Positions 1 to 11,007 of a stretch of DNA of 64,000 bases are shown here, in pieces; the first letter of the stretch is position 1, and each line of letters begins with the position of its first letter. Origin of the DNA: Antitrichia curtipendula (taxonomy: Eukaryota; Streptophyta; Bryopsida; Hypnales; Leucodontaceae); contig OX579641.1 in NCBI GenBank assembly GCA_951230915.1, forward strand, positions 18,702,254-18,766,253, in the 5' to 3' direction. A model generated the notes under the pieces. That model searched no databases and was not told the origin of the DNA. It worked only from the letters and a program-made list of their open reading frames with translations. A program made the translations under genes and the position numbers.

Positions 1-6
1 CCCCAC

Positions 7-165
7 CTGCTCCACCATCTTATGCCTGACCACTGTCTGGCGATCCAGCACCTTCATGGCCACGCTCTCGCCGGTCTCAGTGTTCTGCGCAAATTTGACC
101 TTGGCGAAGGTGCCCTCGCCAATCGTGCGCCCCACCTCATACTTGCCCACTTTCCGCATCACCAT
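7..165 (-). CDS. CBL-interacting protein kinase (CIPK8/CIPK24-like), first coding exon, partial
   Basis: This exon encodes the first 53 residues of a Ser/Thr kinase of the SnRK3/CIPK family, which acts downstream of CBL calcium sensors in ion and stress signalling. The ATG at 165 opens MVMRKVGKYEVGRTIGEGTF, which contains the glycine-rich ATP loop (G16 to V23). The invariant lysine K38 follows in VAMK. The exon ends with codon 53 (KMVEQ) at position 7, followed by a GT donor at 6-5. That is the phase-0 junction I recall for intron-rich CIPKs after the same motif. The wording RKVGKYE and FAQNTETGESVAMK is closest in my memory to CIPK8/CIPK24. The remaining exons, including the NAF/FISL regulatory domain, lie left of the window, so the subgroup cannot be settled. 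A second in-frame Met at codon 3 is an alternative start. Confidence 0.88.
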
Positions 166-761
166 AGCTGCTCCACCACGAGCTCTTGCAGAACCTCGTA
201 ACTTCGATTTTACCGCAAAACCACCTCCTCCACTCCTCTCATCAATAGATCCGACTCCGACTGTATCAATCCCCAAATCCTAATCGCAATTCCCAAACCC
301 TAGTTCACAATGGGTATCACGCTACAGTGTCGGAGACTTTCTATTTACAAATTGAGAAAACTTGCTTGCTCTCTGTAACTTAGCTGCCCTCCTTCCTCCC
401 TCTGCCAGTTCCCGATACAAGCCACCACCACCACCACCGCCCAAGTTTTCCCTTCTTGAGCAACCTACCTTAAAATTAGGTGCCGATGGACGATGGTCAC
501 TCTCTAAGCAATTCAGATGTCGATCTGTAGAATTTTTTTCTGTTATTCAAATTTTAGGGGTGCGACAGATGCTAGATCGAATGTGTTCTTGAACTTCACG
601 TCAAGGCAAAACAGGGACCTTGGCTTTCCATGAATCACGGCTCCTTTCATTGTAGAACATCTTGAATGCAAAGCTTGCCCAGGTAACTTATTGTGGATCA
701 CTGTAAGAGAGAAAAGAAACTTCAATCCTTTGGAGGGGTTGCTGTAAATTAAGGGTGTGTT
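166..761. promoter_or_regulatory. Upstream region of the CIPK gene
   Basis: This is 5' flank and probable leader of the minus-strand kinase exon. It has pyrimidine-rich stretches, a CCA/CCG microsatellite near 423-441, and a CCAAACCCTAG telo-box-like motif near 293. I see no coding exon on either strand. A TA-flanked MITE follows at 764. Confidence 0.4.
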
Positions 762-1620
762 TAAGGTGGGTACACCCAAAACCGACATTTTTTGCTATTG
801 AGCCTAGTTACTATTATTAGACTGGCCAAATTTTCAAGTGTTCTTGTTGGCAAGTGAAAGGAGGTTCCAACGCACCAGAGAACATGGCATTTGGATACTG
901 TATGCAAAAGTGATTAAGGAACAAAGTTTGGTCCTAAAATGGTTTCTTCCACATAGGTACAGAATTGATTTTGGAAGGTACGCAGAGTAAAGATGGCGGT
1001 TTAATCCCTAAAGCCCCAAGGGTGTTTTCTGCCAAAAAACACTCAAAACTATTACTTCTGTTGTATTCACTTAAGGAAACCAATTTTTTTGTTTTTGGGG
1101 GAATTTAACCGTAGGATCTTGTACTTAACTTGTCCGAGATCATGTAGTAAAACTTTCATCAAACTTGACCGTACGGATTGGAAGATATTAGCATTCAAAG
1201 TTGAACAAAAAGTTTTTTTTCAAGAAGATGCTTAAATTGCCCGAAAAACTAAGATTGTCCATAACTTTCTCATCCCTAGTCCAAATAGAACAAATCAAAG
1301 CTTCACATACAGGTAAAAACATAATCTTTTAGGAAAAAAATAAAAAATAAAATATTTTGACCTTTTGTAATTTTTTGGAGGCTGCCCAAGAATCTTTATT
1401 TCTTGCTCATTGTGCCATAACTTTTTCATCCAGCATCCGATTGAAACAAAAATTATATATCCACAAAGCTCTTGCAAAGCTACACAACCTCAAAAAATCT
1501 CTAAAAGTTTCACTTCAAATTGAGACAATAAGAACCTACCCGGACCCAAATTGTCCCCTGAGGGGACAAGCGGGGCTTTAGGGATTAAGGTCAGTGGCAC
1601 ATTTGGGTGTACCTACCTTA
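762..1620. mobile_element. TA-flanked MITE family 'T', copy 1 (split by a TTAA element)
   Basis: The ends are AGGTGGGTACACCCAAAACC at 764 and the inverted form TTTGGGTGTACCTACCT ending at 1618. TA lies on both sides (762-763 and 1619-1620). Without the insertion at 1005-1584 plus one TTAA, the element is about 271 bp, close to the sister copies at 11012, 31422 and 51860 (272-275 bp). It is non-coding. The shared interior includes TGCTATTGAGCCTAGTTACT and a TTGGCAAGTGAAAGGAGGTT block. The TIR and TA flanks suggest a Tc1/mariner-like or similar MITE. The superfamily is an inference. Confidence 0.75.
1001..1588. mobile_element. TTAA-flanked non-autonomous element, copy A (580 bp)
   Basis: TTAA at 1001-1004 and 1585-1588 bracket a 580-bp element. 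It starts TCCCTAAAGCCCC and ends with the exact inverted repeat GGGGCTTTAGGGA. One end carries a subterminal palindrome of type TTGTCCCCTGAGGGGACAA. There is no coding capacity. Sister copies of the host MITE at 11249-11253 and 51890-51893 have one uninterrupted TTAA in the matching place (GGCGGTTTAAGGTCAG, read on the minus strand, at 51.9 kb), so the duplicated TTAA is proven by an empty site. TTAA duplication plus a CCY-type terminus is the piggyBac signature, so the class is a reasonable inference. Confidence 0.88.
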
Positions 1621-1687
1621 GAGTGGGTCTTACTAATAATCACAAGTAACTTTGATAGTGACGCCACTACTAACTTACATACCTCAG

Positions 1688-1936
1688 TTAACCCCTAAAG
1701 ATTCATAACATCAAAAAAACGCTCTTGAATTGTCATTTCTAGTGCAAAGAGCTACAATGGAAAAAAAATTGTTTTTTGCATGTTCAACTATAGGATCTTG
1801 CATAAGTTTTGTATGAGAATAAGTGGAAAAAGTTTCAAAAACTTTGACCATGTAGATTGTAAGATATCAATATTCAAAGTGATTTTTTATTTATTTTTGA
1901 ATCAAGTAATTTTAGGTTTTCAAACTTTAAATTCTC
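1688..1936. mobile_element. TTAA family, copy B, left part only
   Basis: It starts TTAACCCCTAAAG at 1688. For about 230 bp it follows the inner sequence of one end of copies A and D, including the shared GTAGGATCTT-like block (AACTATAGGATCTTGCATAA here). It then stops where copy C begins at 1937, so it is a truncated copy or one arm of a rearranged pair. Confidence 0.65.
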
Positions 1937-2476
1937 TTAATCCCTAAAGTCTCATTGTTCCCTCAAGGAACAAAATGGATTTTAGGTAGGCTCCTACGGT
2001 CTCAATATTTGTCTTGATTTTCTAAAATTTTTTTATGAAGATAGAAAAATACATTAGCTTTTTAAAAATGTAATTTTTTTTTTCAATTAGAGCCTGGGAG
2101 CAAAAGTTGTGGCACAAAAAGCCATTTTTTAGTTTGGCGGGTAGAAAAAAACCTTCAAAAAAAATTAAAGGAAAAAAATTTAAAAATTTGTTTTGCATAG
2201 ATGATATTTTTATGTGCATAGGAAGCTTTGATTCATTTCATTTGGATTTGTTATGTAAAAGTTACAAAGAATCTTGTTTTGGGGGCAATTAGAGCTTAGG
2301 AGGACATAATTTTTTTTCTGGGCAGTAATTTAAATAAAAATTATATTCCTAAAAGAAAGATACATTTTCTTTCCTCTAAAAGAAGGTTCAAAAAATTATT
2401 GTAGAATTTGACACCGTAATTACCTATAGAAAATTCTTTAAAATCCATTCCGTGACTTTAAACCTTTTGGGGTTAA
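1937..2476. mobile_element. TTAA family, copy C
   Basis: TTAA at 1937-1940 is followed by TCCCTAAAGTCTCATTG and a decayed form of the subterminal palindrome (TTCCCTCAAGGAAC). The right end reads CCTTTTGGGG then TTAA at 2473-2476. The interior aligns by eye with copy D: both carry a TTTGGCGGG block and a GATTCATT(C/T)CA-YTTGGA block. The termini are more diverged than in A or D, so this is an older copy. Confidence 0.65.
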
Positions 2477-3303
2477 AAAAGGGATTTTGTAACTATACAA
2501 TATGAAAATGATAGGATGAAAACAACATGTAATTGTGACCATTGTAGGCATTTGATTTTCATTTAAAGACTGTTATGCTGTTGGCATGGATTCATTGATT
2601 GCAATAGTCTAGAATTACAAAAGAAATTAGGGCATCACAATGGAATTGTGATATCCTACTACAAAGAGGCTTGGGACTACAGTAGGGCTTTTTGCCATTT
2701 CAAAAATTGAATGTAATGAGCAAGTCTACATGTATATATTAAAATTGATGTTTTTATTAGTTTTTATTAGTTTGTAACTATTGCAAGGCTGCGTGTGAAT
2801 ATTGGTGATTTAATGCCTAGCATCAATATATACCTAACAACATATTGAACCAAGGTCATCATATTGAGGTGATATGATGATTATCAATGCTACATCATTA
2901 ACTCAACTAGTATGTTTTATTAGTTGTAATTTTTCTATTCTCATCAAGGTGTGATCTCTTGTTCAATATGATGTTTTGTTCTTAGTAGCCAATATAGTGT
3001 TAGCTTATTTTAAAAATAATCCTTGAATATGATCACTAGATTTGGATTCTCCAACATATTCAACTTCTAGGTCCTTCTAATGTTACAATGTATTTGAAAT
3101 ATCATATGTAGTGACATACACAATGCTATAACATTTTAGACTAAAAACATGACTTTGAAAAATTAGTATTACACAATTAAGAGCATCCTCAATCCAAGCC
3201 CTTCAAAGTACAATGCATGTTCATCCCACATTTAAATAAAAAAAGACCCATTCATACTCTCTACTAGGATACATAGTTAGTGAACTAATCACAAATTATC
3301 TTA
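2477..3303. other. AT-rich intergenic DNA
   Basis: I see no gene, tRNA or clear repeat here. It is AT-rich with no long open frame. It lies between TTAA copy C and the first CACTA-type foldback MITE. Confidence 0.5.
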
Positions 3304-3546
3304 TTTCACTATAAGAAAATCATATTTTAGGTGATGTTTAATATAACAACTGATGTCTAAGTTGATGGATTTTAAGTGACGTCAAATCTAACACTCCTTG
3401 TTTTTATGTCAACAATGACGTCCAATGTAACATCAAGATGTTACATTAGACGTCATTGTTGACATAAAAACAAAGGTTGTTAGATTTGATGTCACCTAAA
3501 ATCCGTCATCATAGACATTGAAAAACTCTGGTTTCTTATAGTGTTT
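3304..3546. mobile_element. CACTA-type foldback MITE 1 (237 bp, TSD TTT)
   Basis: The element runs from CACTATAAGAAA at 3307 to TTTCTTATAGTG ending at 3543. It is flanked by TTT on both sides (3304-3306 and 3544-3546). Its halves are imperfect inverted copies of each other, with the long-arm sequence TGACGTC-type blocks and a centre at ACATCAAGATGT. CACTA/TAGTG ends with a 3-bp target duplication define EnSpm/CACTA elements. This one has no coding capacity. Confidence 0.88.
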
Positions 3547-5056
3547 AGAATGGAAGATAAGATTCCACCACAAACAACAATTAAGTATAAGAATATGTGG
3601 CCAAACCTAGTCTTACTTGATACACTTGCCCTATGTGTTGTAAAAATTTAAAGGTGATTTTTAAAGAGATCATTTACAATTATTGAATCTCATCTAAATT
3701 GTCGGGTGTTGGGTGTGGCAAGTTGACAATGGTAAAAACTCAAAAATCTATTTTGTGCTTTTCAAGGTAAAACTTTATTTAGACTAGATTACCACATGAA
3801 ATCTAAACTCTTCAGAACCTGATTACATGTTTACCTAGCCCTACAAATTTGTTGGGATTGAACCAACTCCATGTTTGTTCTCGGAATGCCAACCATCAAC
3901 AATTTGGCAGGTGTTCCCCAGAAAATCAGACTTCCTATCTCCCCTTGGCAAGCCCATCAAATATTTTGGATTCCCAACTTATACTATCAATACTACATGT
4001 GAGGAATGTGGATAGAAGAATGTCCAGAGGAAAGTCTAGAGGAGTGTTATATTTACACGTAAGAACGTCACCACCAATCTGACTATCGGACCTTGACAAC
4101 ACCACGCTTGGCTTGCCACGCCTATGCAAGCAAAAATGGCTCCGCTGCAATGTAATTGCACGTTCAAAATTGTGCCATTCTTCCCATCATTCTTACATTT
4201 GCTCAACAACTGAAAACCTTGCAGTGAGCAATGTAACACTCATGCTAACTTGGTCAACTTTGACTACGGCCTTAGTGAAAGACAGTCATGGAGACTACTG
4301 TAGTAAGAGGTGTTAGCGAGGACTTTTGGGTGTGGATCCTCAGATCTTGAGTGCACCCTTCACATCTCAAAAGGCGACAATTGCCTCGCCACTTCTTCAT
4401 GCCGTGGTCCAATTCTGCAGAACTGGTGGCGATGCTCTAACGTAGAGTCCACGCAACTGAAGGCAAACAACGACTGCCAGTGACCATTCCGAGGTTCAGA
4501 TGAACAAGACATTCTCTTTCTGATGAGCACATTACCAGTGAACTATAAATTCTACCCAACTTTCAGAAAATTTATTAATTTGTATTGTTGAAGCAAAACT
4601 TGATCCGTATACCTAATTCTAGGAGCTTCTGCGCACCAGACAAACTTCACAATGAACCGGAATAGTATAAGGTAACCAGGAAATTGTGAATTTCACTTGC
4701 AATCTTGGCCCCCCCCGGTTGCCTCACAATCTCGACAAGCTTTTGGCATGGCGCCATCCACCTCTGCGACTACCCCGCTGCGTCACGCCTTTCAGTGCTC
4801 ATCTTTACAGAAAAAATCGATCATGAACGAGCATGGAATACTACAACGGCACAGACTCAGATGAAGCGCAAGGAACTGAAGGAAGTGCACAGCATGCCGA
4901 CTTACTCAGTCATGAAAGACCATGGCTTGTAGATTTGTACACTGGTTTTCGCAGATTGAAGAGTTGCAGAGAAGGGGAATTAGGGTCCAAGAGGCTTTGG
5001 AATTTCACAATGCGGGTTCGTTCGTCGGTTTCTTCTTGTCGTCGTTGTTGTTTTGT
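3547..5056. other. Intergenic DNA and probable 3' flank of the PIRL gene
   Basis: No gene is recognised. Short open frames exist on both strands at 3.85-4.3 kb and 4.7-5.0 kb, but none has a motif I know or a convincing splice structure. The last few hundred bases before 5057 are less AT-rich and probably contain the PIRL 3' UTR. A C-run lies near 4710. Confidence 0.4.
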
Positions 5057-7400
5057 TTACCGATCTTCATCGTCGGAGTGGTACGCCTGCCATCGCATGG
5101 TTTTGCCGGGATTCATGACATTGCAGCCGACGCCACCACACACGAACTGGCCGAGCAACGAACGCATCCATGTGTTCCCCGGACGAACAGGCATCCACCC
5201 GCCCGCATGTTCATGGCGCGGGCTTGCTGGAATCATCAAACACGCCGGCTGTGCTCTTCTTGGTGGACTTAGTTTCTGCGTTCCATTCCCGTTTTGGAAG
5301 AGGTCCAGGAGGTACGCGAGGACCGCTTCTTGGCTGTGCTCAATCACTCTCTTGGGAGGCACCACAAGCGGGTTCTGCTCCAGCATGAGGCTCTTGATGT
5401 TCTGAAGCTGGCCAAGGGAGGCGGGAAGCTCCCGGATTTGGTTGAAGCTGAGGTCCAGGACGGAGAGCGAGACGAGGTCGCCCAGGGAGTCCGGCAAAGA
5501 GCACAGGTTGTTGAAGTTCCGGCTCACGTCGAGGGTTTCCAACTGCGAGAGCAGACCCAGGGTGGACGGCAAGCTGCACAGACGGTTGTTGCGCAGGTCC
5601 AAATACTGCAACGCTCTCATATGGCCAATCGAGTCAGGAAGCCCCACGAGATTGTTGAAGTGAAGCTGCAGCTTCCGGAGGCGCTTCAGTTTCCAACCGA
5701 ACACGGGAGGCCAGCTCTCGAGCTGGTTGAAATTCACGTTCAGGTCCTCGAGCTTGCTGCAAGCAGCAACAATCAACGCCGTGAATTTAGTATGCGAAAA
5801 CGAACATTAGCGGGGTTCGCCCGAGTCTGTAGCTCATTTCAATTAGTTGGACATTTAAACAGTAAACTAAATCCGATAATGAATCCCGTTGGTGCTTCTT
5901 TCCCAAATGGAACGAGTCTGGTGTTTTCCGCTCTAATTGGTGGTAAAAGAAAAACCAACTAAGATGCACTTGTGCTTCTTTTAAATGCTAAATCAGGTTC
6001 TTACTAAGCTTTTCAAATCAATTTCCTCCATTCCGCGTTTAGGAGTTTCACACATCGCTTAGCCCCACTCTTTGTGAAAGGAAGAACAATTGGTCCATGG
6101 AACTGCAACTATTCTGATCACCGATGTGTCAACCCCACGTGCTATTGGGTCTTCGATTCCAAGGTTGGAACCACTCAATATCGATCATTACACCCCTCCT
6201 AACCTATTCTGAATCCCACTATTCTCCCGACCTCAAAAATCGTGAACAAATCATTTGCAACATCCACATGCGTATTTCACCTCGTTACCTGCATTTCCCT
6301 AAGCTCTCCGGGAGACTTTTCAAATGATTCCCGGACACGTTGAGAATTGTGAGCTTTGAGAGGTTGCCAATGCTGTCCGGGAGCGTCTTCAGGTGGTTGG
6401 ATTGCACGCTGAGAACCACCAAGTTCCCAAGACTCCCAATCGCGCTCGGCAACGCCTGTCATACAACCAATGCCTGATTTCTTTAAATACTTGAAACCTT
6501 CAACGGCGCTCACTGGGAAGAGCAATAAGAACGAGGGTTTAAACTGGACAAGATCACTGACAGAAATCTGCTACGACTCCTCCTAACAGTCAGGTTCAAA
6601 GTAGCCAATAGCTATCTGTGAAGATATCATTCTATCTTGAAGGTTTTCGTCTTAATCTTGGAGACCTCACATTCTTCGAAACCTCTTCCAATCTTGGAAG
6701 CTCTCACCACCTTAGAGAAAAAACAATTTCCTACTCTGAAACGCACTTGTGTCGTGACGACGACCATGGAAACGAACTTGAATGCATCAATTGAGTCCTA
6801 CGTACTGACCTCCATTTCATTGTTGGAAAGATTCAACGACGCGAGAAACGACACGCTTGTCAACGATCGGGGGAGACTCTTGAGCGCCCGTCCACTGCAG
6901 TCGAAATGGTCCGTTTTCTTCGACACAACGGCGCTAATCTCCTTCTCCATCTCCACCGTGAAATCTGCCTCCCACGTCGTCGTCGTCGTTGGGGTTTGCG
7001 CAGGTGAGTCCTTGACAAGATCCTCGTAGGATTGATGGAGCGTTTCTAACTGAATCACCGCCATGTATGGCAGCTTCTCCCTTTCCGCTGCTTCTCGCAG
7101 CTCCTTCTGCTTCTCTACCTGCAGCAGTGGGAGCTCGCGACGTCACCACCATTCTCGCAACTACTCGCCAATCACGAAAGCACACACATGCATTGTTGCG
7201 AATCCACAGCCATTGTAGCGAGAAACAGAGGAAATGGGCTCACTCACAGGAAGGTCTTGTGCTGTCGACTCAACCGCAAGCCTCCGGTCGATGAGGATGA
7301 CCGCCTGCTTGGCCGCCTCCACAGCCTCGGAGCCAGGACGAGGACCAAGCATTGACAACACAGGCTTCACCGCCATCTCCTTCTCCACTTTGCGAGTCAT
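5057..7400 (-). CDS. Plant intracellular Ras-group-related LRR protein (PIRL), 4 exons, 442 aa
   Basis: Exons are 7400-7248, 7118-6810, 6455-6289 and 5756-5057; all introns are GT-AG and the phases agree (0, 0, 2). The N-terminal 150 residues are mostly helical, with the motif GPRPGSEAVEAAK and the segment VIQLETLHQSYEDLVK that I associate with PIRLs. The segment FDCSGRALKSLPRSL then begins about ten leucine-rich repeats to about residue 385, for example NLSKLTILNVSGNHLKSLP and SLSVLDLSFNQIRELP. After the repeats, ENPLVVPP-like text (LEQNPLVVPPKRVIEH) and a C-terminal GGWMPVRPGNTWM resemble the PIRL tail. No signal peptide or membrane segment is seen, so a cytoplasmic scaffold role is likely; PIRLs are tied to gametophyte development. 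The 5' UTR lies above 7400. The exact paralogue cannot be named. Confidence 0.9.
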
Positions 7401-9374
7401 TGATCCTTTCTTTCAAAAACAACAAAGCTTCAGAGCTTCCTCCTTCCTTTGGTAGATTCTTCCTCCCCTTCCACAAGCTTAAGAATTCCCACAACCTGTC
7501 ACTCGAAGTCACGAATCTCTCCGTATACACTTTGTTTCTCCCAAGCTCCTGAGTAATCCGTCTACACACTCCCTGCTTGCACAAACGAATTAGCTAAGCT
7601 TTTGCTGCTGCCGCTACTAATGGCTATGGAGACACAAGCAACAAACTGAGAGTAATTCCTGACACAAAAGGTGCCCTAGGTGAGATCGATCTCTGCACAT
7701 GCACATGCATACCATATATGACTGTGTTTGCAACTGCAACTGCAATTGCATGAACTCAACGGTAACAAGTTGCTAATCTTCTGCCACGGCATGCAACTGA
7801 AGCTGGTTTTGCAGCAGGAAGCAGAACACTGGGTTCTTCTAACGCAGCGGAGATTGTAAAGGCGATGGTTACCTCTGGAGCTTTGTTGAGTAAGAGCATG
7901 GGAGACAAGCACAAGAGACGGAAGGAAATGGCGAAGAGAAGCGTTTGGGACTGAAACTGCAATCATCTTCCAAGGAGACTACTGCCTGTGATCCCCGGCC
8001 CAAGCAGTAATATTCGGAATTACTGGAATTAGCACAAGTTGCTAAATACACTGACTGATGAAACTAAGGGCTAGAAACTGACGCAAAATTTGAACACGGG
8101 GACATTCAAAAAACTGAAGCTGTAATGAAGTTCAGTTGTCTTGATTGAATGGACGGATGGGTTGCTAAATTTCGATGCATTTCATTTATGTCCAAAATGA
8201 AATAAAATAAAAAAATTTCGATGCATTTGAGGACATTGATTGCAGCTTACGAAAATAGGTTCTCATTTCCCATTATTTGGGGTACGCCCTGAGCTAGTGA
8301 GCTCTGTAAAAGGTAGTCATAAAGGAATGAGCTCATTGCAGGTTGAATCACTTCAATGGCAACATCGAATTGTCTCAAGCTAATGCACCTAATTGTGACC
8401 CCTTTCTACAATCAAAATCTACTTATTCTTGAGTAAAACGTACATCCTCTATCCATGAGAGCCCAAGGTCACATTTGGATACATCTGTTTTTAATAGCAG
8501 CGTGCAAGAAGTTTTTTGAGTTCTACCGGCTGTTTCCTTTCAATTCCCAAACATGGAGTCTGGTTATTCAAGTATGGAGTCTGGTTATTTTCTCAATTTT
8601 TTACTCCAAATAAAAAAATTTACAGAGTTTTTCACCGTTTTTTTGCAACCAATTTTTTTTCCAATTCCATTGGCTAACTTTGAACTAATGGCCAATTCTT
8701 CCCAAACATAGATTGATAGTTTGTTCATATAGTGTGCTTTCAAGTAGGCCAAAAGTATTAAAAGATTCACCTAAAAAACACCAACATAAAGTGCATTCAC
8801 AATGGTCATATTACACTCAAATGATTAAATGATTAGAGTATTTTCCAAAAATGACTACTATTTAGTGCAATAAAAATTTAGGCTATTCACTATATGGGAA
8901 GATTTTACACCAAAATGTGGAAGTTCTACTGAAATATGGACATCAATGAAAGACAGACATTATTTTTATTTTATTTTTTGGGAATGAAGGAAATGTACTT
9001 CAAGTATGAGGGGGAACGTAATTTTTTGAAATCAGTCACTTTAGATTTACAAGTACAGCCATGCTATTTGAGAACAATGTCAACCAATGTATTTTTAAAA
9101 GGGAAAATTTTAGGATTGTTTTTTTTCAAAACTTATTTTTGGGTCCTAAAAAGATTTTTCTTGTCTCCAAACAATGGATGATAATTGTTTAAATATGCAT
9201 GGAATCATCAAAATTAAATGAATAAAATACAAATTTGTAATTGAAAAATGTTTGTCATCCCAAATTGTCTACATGATAGATTTTGTTGTCATCACCTAAG
9301 ATAAATTTAAAAATCCCGTGGTTTCATCACAAATAGCTTACCATATTGTCTATGATGTCTATTTTAGGAAGAGA
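7401..9374. other. PIRL upstream region and AT-rich DNA
   Basis: The first few hundred bases (7400-8050) are more GC-rich and probably hold the PIRL leader and promoter. Near 8163-8215 a segment with TGCATTTCATTTATGTCC followed by A/T-rich tail sequence resembles the LINE-type 3' tails seen at 11.87 and 37.79 kb. No other gene or repeat is recognised. Confidence 0.4.
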
Positions 9375-9664
9375 AAAATTGTGTACCCCCTATCCCCCAA
9401 AACACCATTTTTTGCTATTGTGCCTATTTATTATTATTACAAGAGTCAAATTTTTGTATTTCCTGGTTGGCAAGTAAGAGGAGGTTTCAACTTATTGTGG
9501 ATGCAACACTTGGATAACGTATGCAAAAATTATAAAGGGCCAAAAAAATTCTTGGTAGATGTTCTAAAATTGTTTCTTCAACATAAGTACATATTGATTT
9601 TAGAGACATACATAGAATGATGATGGGGGCTTTAATATAATATGATTTGGGGTGTATCTCACCT
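9375..9664. mobile_element. MITE family 'T', diverged copy 2
   Basis: The interior (CATTTTTTGCTATTGTGCCTA, then TTGGCAAGTAAGAGGAGGTT, then a block with ATGCAAAAATTATAAAGG) matches the other T copies in order and spacing. The termini are degraded: the left one reads TGTGTACCCCCT... and the right one ends GGGGTGTATCTCACCT at 9664. The TSD is not readable. This is an old copy. Confidence 0.6.
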
Positions 9665-9931
9665 TGATCCAAACACATCTCTCAAAAGCTAAGAATCCTA
9701 CTTTATTTCTTGCAATGAATTCTCTTTCATTTGCTTAAAATATTTTAAGGAAAAATAAAAATAAAAATTTGTTTTTCAAAAACACTAAAATGTCAAATTA
9801 ACATAAAGCATGCGGATTCACTTGAAGTGCAATCTAATCCTATGGTTACTTATGACTGAAGGCATGATTTGCATTCTTTGGGCATAGATGTCCAGTCATA
9901 CACCCAGTGCCAAACATGGGTTAAACATGGG

Positions 9932-10855
9932 TTAACCTCTAAAGCCCCGTTTGTCCCCTCGGGGGACAATTTGGGTCCGGGTAGGTTCCTGTAACCTCAA
10001 TTTGTAGAGAAATTTTTTGGGATTTTTTGAGGTTGTGCGGTTCTACAAGAGCTTTGTGGATATATAATTTTTATTTCAATTGGTGCCTAAGAGAAAAAGT
10101 TATGCCAAAAATAGAGTTTGGCGGGCAGTACAAAAAAATCACAAAAAGTCAAAATAAATTTCTTAAATGTTTTTTTCAAAATCTATGTCCTTTTGTCTAC
10201 ATTTGAAGCTTTGATTCATTCTACTTGGACTAATAATGAAAAAGTTATGGACAATCTTAGTTTTTCGGGCAATCTAAGCATCTTCTTGAAAAAATAACTT
10301 TTAGGATTCATTTTTGAATGCAATTTTTAAAATTTTCAGAAAAAAATTGTTATACAAGGTTGAATTTGCTTGCTAGAACAATCTAACCGTTGGGATTATG
10401 GTATTTCAATTTTGTCTTAGAGCTATTAACGATTTAGTTATTCCTTCAATCTTGAACCTACTTCTACTTAACAATTTTTTAATGAGTGAAAATTTAGTGT
10501 TTTTTTCTTGAATTTTTTTTCCTAGATTCTCAACTGAAGTATTCAACATATAAACTTAGAAAATCAAAATCAACAATACAAAAAATTTAAGTTAAATAGG
10601 TTCAAAGCCCAAAAATCTAGTCAAGCAAGGTGCAAAAAAACTTGTTTTCTTCACTTTGAATGCAAATATATTGCAATCTTTTTTGGTCAAAATTTCTGAA
10701 ATTTCTTGCACACATTCTCATACTAGTCTAGTATAAGATCCTACGGTTAGATATGCAAAAGAAAATAATTTTTATAGTTTTTTACTCTTTGCAATAGGAG
10801 TGGCAGTTTTGAGTGTGTTTTGATGGAGAAAAGGCCTCGGGGCTTTAGGGGTTAA
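9932..10855. mobile_element. TTAA family, copy D (916 bp)
   Basis: TTAA at 9932-9935 and 10852-10855 flank an element starting CCTCTAAAGCCCC and ending GGGGCTTTAGGGG. The left end has the subterminal palindrome GTCCCCTCGGGGGAC. The other end carries AAAACTGCCACTCC and, further in, CCGTAGGATCTTATACTAGA (read on the minus strand), shared with copies A and B. The region has no significant open frame, so the element is non-autonomous. A fossil insertion point for copy F is visible in its homologue G. Confidence 0.85.
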
Positions 10856-11007
10856 ACATGGGTTTAGGGTTTTTAGGGATTAGGGGAGTGAAACTTCTTC
10901 TTTTTCTATCACAACTGTGACTGATGGAGACTTTTAAAAAAGAATGGGAAACCCAAAAGAACATTACGAACCAAGCCTCAAGGGCTGGACAATGAAGAGA
11001 AAGCAAG

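Noticed and set aside
4833..5405. 190-codon plus-strand open frame
   Set aside because: It overlaps the PIRL C-terminal exon in antisense and has a low-quality composition without motifs.
5294..5962. Long plus-strand open frame of 222 codons antisense to PIRL exon 4
   Set aside because: It mirrors the leucine-rich repeat codons on the other strand. The minus strand has conserved LRR motifs and consistent splice sites.
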